64,000 nt of DNA from Cyanosarcina radialis HA8281-LM2 (GTDB lineage: Bacteria > Cyanobacteriota > Cyanobacteriia > Cyanobacteriales > CCAP-1448), in the NCBI GenBank assembly GCA_019359615.1, contig JAHHHA010000014.1:82152-146151 (forward strand), given 5' to 3'. How positions within the stretch are numbered: position 1 is the stretch's first letter; each line of letters starts with the position of its first letter. This document shows, piece after piece, positions 61,335 to 64,000 of this stretch. The translations under genes and the position numbers were made by a program. The notes below the pieces were generated by a model, which saw only the letters and a list, made by a program, of their open reading frames with translations, was not told where the DNA came from and ran no database searches.

Positions 61335-63584
61335 CTATCGATCGCTCGCGCCATTGGCTGTAGGATTAGACAACCTTGGTGAGGGTTCAGTGCTGGGAGG
61401 AGACTTCTGCGTTTTCGGATCGTTAGGCGATTGCAGGGAAGGATCTGTGGTAGGTGAAGTGCCAGGGATGACTCCTGACGAGAACACTTTCATCGCTGCC
61501 CAACCGATGGAAACAATAGCGACGATCGCACCTACCCAACTCGTTACCTTTACCCATTTCTTTGGCATCGGAGTGTTCAACGCCTTGCTAATCTTTTCTG
61601 ACTGCAAAATGGCTTGGCCGAAACCAGATGGAGTTTTGGCAACAGCGGAGTCTTCTAAAACTGGATCGATTAAACTAGCGATTCCTTCTAAAGCAGATGT
61701 AGCCGACAGATAGCGTTGCCGTAGATCTTGGTGGATCGTTTTATCTAAAAAGTTAGCTAAGCGAGGACTTACCTGGGGATAATCGTGCCAAATAACTTTA
61801 CCCGTAGACGCATCCCTATGGATCTCGCTGGGACGTAACCCAGTCAGCAGTTGAACTGCTGTGATGCCTAAACCATAGATATCGCTACTAAAATGCGGTC
61901 TGCCATCAAGTTGTTCTGGAGCGATATACCCTGGCGTACCGATCGTATTATTGGTATCGATTTGTTCTAATGAGTTAATCAGTAAAGTGCTAAGCCCTGG
62001 CGACATCCAAAAGTTAGCTAAAACGATTTTATTGTCTTGCTTGCGCCTGACTAAGTTAGTAGGTTTGATATCGCCGTGAATGATGTTAAGTTCGTGAACG
62101 AACGCGAGAAAATTTAAAACATCTTGTAAAATTTTAATGACTTCTTCTTCGCCGAGTTTCTTTTTATTACTAAGTTCTGTTTCTAGATCGTAGCCGTCGA
62201 TAAATTCATGCACCAAATATAATTGGTCGTTTTCTTCAAAGTAATCGACCAAGCGTTGGAACTGAGTATGAGTTGCTAACTTTTTAAATAAGTGAATTGC
62301 TTGCTCGATCGCAAACGGATTAATCGCTCCTATTTTTAGCTTTCTAACTACGCAATATCGCTGTCTAGGAGATTGATTGTCTCTAGCAAAGTAGATTTCG
62401 CTAAATTCACCAAATTCCCAGAGCTTAATGATTTCATATCTGCCGCATAAAATCTCAGAAAAAACTACATTTGATAGTTCTTTTTGCACCCAAGTTTGGT
62501 TAAAAATAGCTTGATATATTCGGTTGTAAGTTTTTAACTTGCCGTCGCATTTCACAACCAATCCAGAGAGCAGCAATTCCTGATGTTCTGCACTATCGTC
62601 TAATTCCAATTCTCCCTTGCGCAGAACTTGCTGATACAGTCCTAGCAGCCGAGCCGGACTTTGACTGTTGCCCAGCAGGCGATCGCGGACGAGCTTCAGA
62701 TGTGTCGGTTCGTCCCGTTCTTCCCAATGGTCGATAATACGCGATCGCACGATCTTTTCGATCGTTTCAGCTTCCTTACCAGCCGCAACCGGAGATGGTA
62801 AATTTTGTAGGAGTTGACAAAGCTTTTGGGCCAGTAGTGGTTGCCCTCCCGTCCAACTTAAGACTCGTTCCAGCGCTTGCTTGGGATGGCGAAACTGATG
62901 GGCAATTCCTAAAGCTAAAGGTTTAATTTCATAGATACTAAAGCCAGGTAATTCAATCGTTTTTCCCCGATTAAATGGTGGCAAATTCTGATTGAGGGTT
63001 ACTTCTCTCCGATCGATCGCTCCGAATATAGCAAAGTTCAAACGTTTGAATTCCGGATTATTGGCGCGTTTGTTATAACAAGCTCCGATCGCTGCCAAAA
63101 AATCTTCTAGCGGGAACTTCAACTCGCTGGCACTATCGATCTCATCGACAAAAATGACGATCTGATTTTTGACTTCTACTAGTAAAACTTGTTCGATAAA
63201 CTCGCTCAAACGTTGTACTGGCGACAAAAAATTGCGCTCCGACCACCATTGACCGACATCGATCTTATTGGCAAAATGCCAGTGGTTGGCCAGCAGGTAG
63301 ATAATTCCTGCGTACCACTGCTCGGCAGTGCTATTGCGGCTGCCGATCTCAGAAAGGTAAATCGCCGCACAAGCCACCTCTTGGGCTTGCAGTTGGTGCA
63401 TCGTGCGTACCAACAAGCTAGATTTGCCAGTCTGTCTGGCAGCCTGGACGTGACAAAACTCTCCTTTTTTTAGCCCTTCCTCAAGCTCGCGATCGGCTTG
63501 TCGTTCGATATATGTAATGGCGTTAAACGGTAAGCTGCCCCCAACTTGATATCGATAAGCAGAGTTTGGTGCTGCGTTCATCAC
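61335..63584 (-). CDS. STAND-like ATPase fused to a kinase-like domain
   Basis: A 749-residue protein. Residues 10-370 are an AAA-like ATPase related to the WD40 protein at 7463 (YQVGGSLPFNAITYIERQADR; Walker A RQTGKSS 50-56; Walker B VIFVDEID 143-150). Residues 381-640 are a protein-kinase fold: VAIK-lysine region VVRKLK (K415), HGDIKPTN (503-510) and GTPGYIAPEQ (549-558). The DFG motif reads ANFW with N524 in place of the metal-binding Asp, and the glycine loop lacks two of its glycines (LWEFGEFSEIYFA), so it is probably a pseudokinase. A membrane segment at 681-699 precedes a Pro/Ser-rich tail. Confidence 0.85.
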   Translation of the reverse strand: MMNAAPNSAYRYQVGGSLPFNAITYIERQADRELEEGLKKGEFCHVQAARQTGKSSLLVRTMHQLQAQEVACAAIYLSEIGSRNSTAEQWYAGIIYLLANHWHFANKIDVGQWWSERNFLSPVQRLSEFIEQVLLVEVKNQIVIFVDEIDSASELKFPLEDFLAAIGACYNKRANNPEFKRLNFAIFGAIDRREVTLNQNLPPFNRGKTIELPGFSIYEIKPLALGIAHQFRHPKQALERVLSWTGGQPLLAQKLCQLLQNLPSPVAAGKEAETIEKIVRSRIIDHWEERDEPTHLKLVRDRLLGNSQSPARLLGLYQQVLRKGELELDDSAEHQELLLSGLVVKCDGKLKTYNRIYQAIFNQTWVQKELSNVVFSEILCGRYEIIKLWEFGEFSEIYFARDNQSPRQRYCVVRKLKIGAINPFAIEQAIHLFKKLATHTQFQRLVDYFEENDQLYLVHEFIDGYDLETELSNKKKLGEEEVIKILQDVLNFLAFVHELNIIHGDIKPTNLVRRKQDNKIVLANFWMSPGLSTLLINSLEQIDTNNTIGTPGYIAPEQLDGRPHFSSDIYGLGITAVQLLTGLRPSEIHRDASTGKVIWHDYPQVSPRLANFLDKTIHQDLRQRYLSATSALEGIASLIDPVLEDSAVAKTPSGFGQAILQSEKISKALNTPMPKKWVKVTSWVGAIVAIVSIGWAAMKVFSSGVIPGTSPTTDPSLQSPNDPKTQKSPPSTEPSPRLSNPTANGASDR

Positions 63585-63788
63585 GATCTCTCTATAATTC
63601 CCCTACCTAGAATTTACCCAGCTAGAGAGGTGCAATTTCTACTCGATCTCGTAAATATACAGAAGTTTTAGCATTATAAGCCCTCGATTGTCAGTCTCCC
63701 TCTCTCTAGAGAATTAAGATTCACAGTATCTAACTAAAACTAATAACTAGTATAAGTTAAACAAATATTTATCTAACTTAAAACAGCT
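63585..63788. other. AT-rich spacer before psbA
   Basis: No gene is seen in this AT-rich region. It contains the divergent promoters of the ATPase-kinase gene and psbA. Runs such as AACTAAAACTAATAACTAG and AAACAAATATTTATC suggest regulatory DNA for psbA expression. Confidence 0.4.
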
Positions 63789-63817
63789 TTACAAAACTTA
63801 AAAAATGGTCTAATGTA
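63789..63817 (+). promoter_or_regulatory. psbA promoter
   Basis: TTTACA (63789-63794) and TAATGT (63812-63817) are separated by 17 bases; transcription would start near 63824 and give a leader of about 60 bases, in line with known psbA genes. Confidence 0.65.
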
Positions 63818-63883
63818 GTAATCACGGTAGACAAAACGCTACCGCCGAACCTTGAAAACTTCATTCAGCAATTATTCATACAC

Positions 63884-64000
63884 ATGACTACCACCATTCA
63901 ACAGCGCTCTAGCGCTAACGTCTGGGAACAGTTTTGCGAGTGGGTAACATCGACCGAAAACCGCCTCTACGTAGGTTGGTTTGGAGTCTTAATGATCCCC
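63884..64000 (+). CDS. psbA: Photosystem II protein D1, 3' end outside window
   Basis: The start of the D1 reaction-centre protein: [20 protein letters not shown], then [19 protein letters not shown], up to the right edge. D1 binds the P680 chlorophylls, the Mn cluster and QB, and is replaced quickly under light. Only 39 residues lie in the window, so the isoform (high- or low-light) cannot be read: residue 130 is outside. Confidence 0.98.
   Translation, partial: MTTTIQQRSSANVWEQFCEWVTSTENRLYVGWFGVLMIP

Overview
The window is a piece of a cyanobacterial chromosome. It carries genes found only in oxygenic phototrophs: psbA (cut by the right edge), petC and petA of the cytochrome b6f complex, ndhM of NDH-1, psb34, plant-type phytoene desaturase crtP with crtB, and sqdB for sulfolipid. 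GCGATCGC (HIP1) octamers are scattered throughout. Intergenic regions are full of short tandem motifs and palindromic repeats, as in large-genome filamentous or colonial cyanobacteria; I cannot name the genus.

Layout. 1-3200: two GT4 glycosyltransferases and sqdB. 3261-5670: the crtP-crtB carotenoid pair. 6006-11100: two ATPases of the AAA-like/STAND type (one with an N-terminal DNA-binding-like module, one with a membrane segment and nine WD40 repeats), then a BrnT/BrnA toxin-antitoxin pair. 11176-19467: an ECF-type ABC ATPase, a TPR protein, DUF3531, an XPB-like helicase, a GspE/PilB ATPase, ispF and a secreted protein. 20211-25270: an Eis-like acetyltransferase, dihydroorotase, tandem signal peptidases and a lipoprotein nuclease. 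25426-28331: small accessory genes (a DUF4440/SnoaL-like protein, a Nif11 leader-type precursor, a RelE-type toxin with its antidote, Uma2). 28439-33795: cell-wall amidase, PPOX-fold protein, TpsB transporter, HAD phosphatase. 34157-39605: a same-strand block with a PP2C phosphatase, DUF29, a CHAT protease-FHA fusion and an unknown protein. 40150-47870: ndhM, a divergent histidine kinase, SRPBCC, a second Uma2, and a three-gene unit (unknown exported membrane protein, YbjQ-like, SMI1/KNR4). 48243-54386: cysH, psb34, thiG, tRNA-Ser, duplicated membrane proteins, thrS and a SecD-ectodomain-like lipoprotein. 54868-58232: petA, petC, DUF3067, an antitoxin remnant and tatC. 58362-61165: GST, and TetR divergent from an FAD monooxygenase. 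61335-63584: an ATPase-pseudokinase fusion. 63884-end: psbA.

How the genes relate. Housekeeping photosynthesis, lipid and cofactor genes alternate with regulatory or conflict-type genes: three related STAND-like ATPases, a caspase-like CHAT protein whose FHA domain sits beside a PP2C phosphatase, two toxin-antitoxin pairs, two Uma2 nucleases, and two SMI1-type genes (one only a remnant). Broken genes (SMI1 N-terminus, DUF1778 antitoxin, FG-GAP repeat) and repeats that have entered coding sequence show active turnover.

Main discoveries. (1) A three-copy, 207-220 bp, non-coding mobile element with 11 bp terminal inverted repeats and target duplications, each copy nested inside another palindromic repeat. 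(2) A two-copy 89 bp element ending in an intrinsic terminator, a candidate small RNA. (3) A palindromic intergenic repeat captured in frame inside the WD40 ATPase. (4) The unknown exported protein/YbjQ/SMI1 unit, the best candidate here for an undescribed system. All functional statements come from reading motifs by eye; no database search was run.
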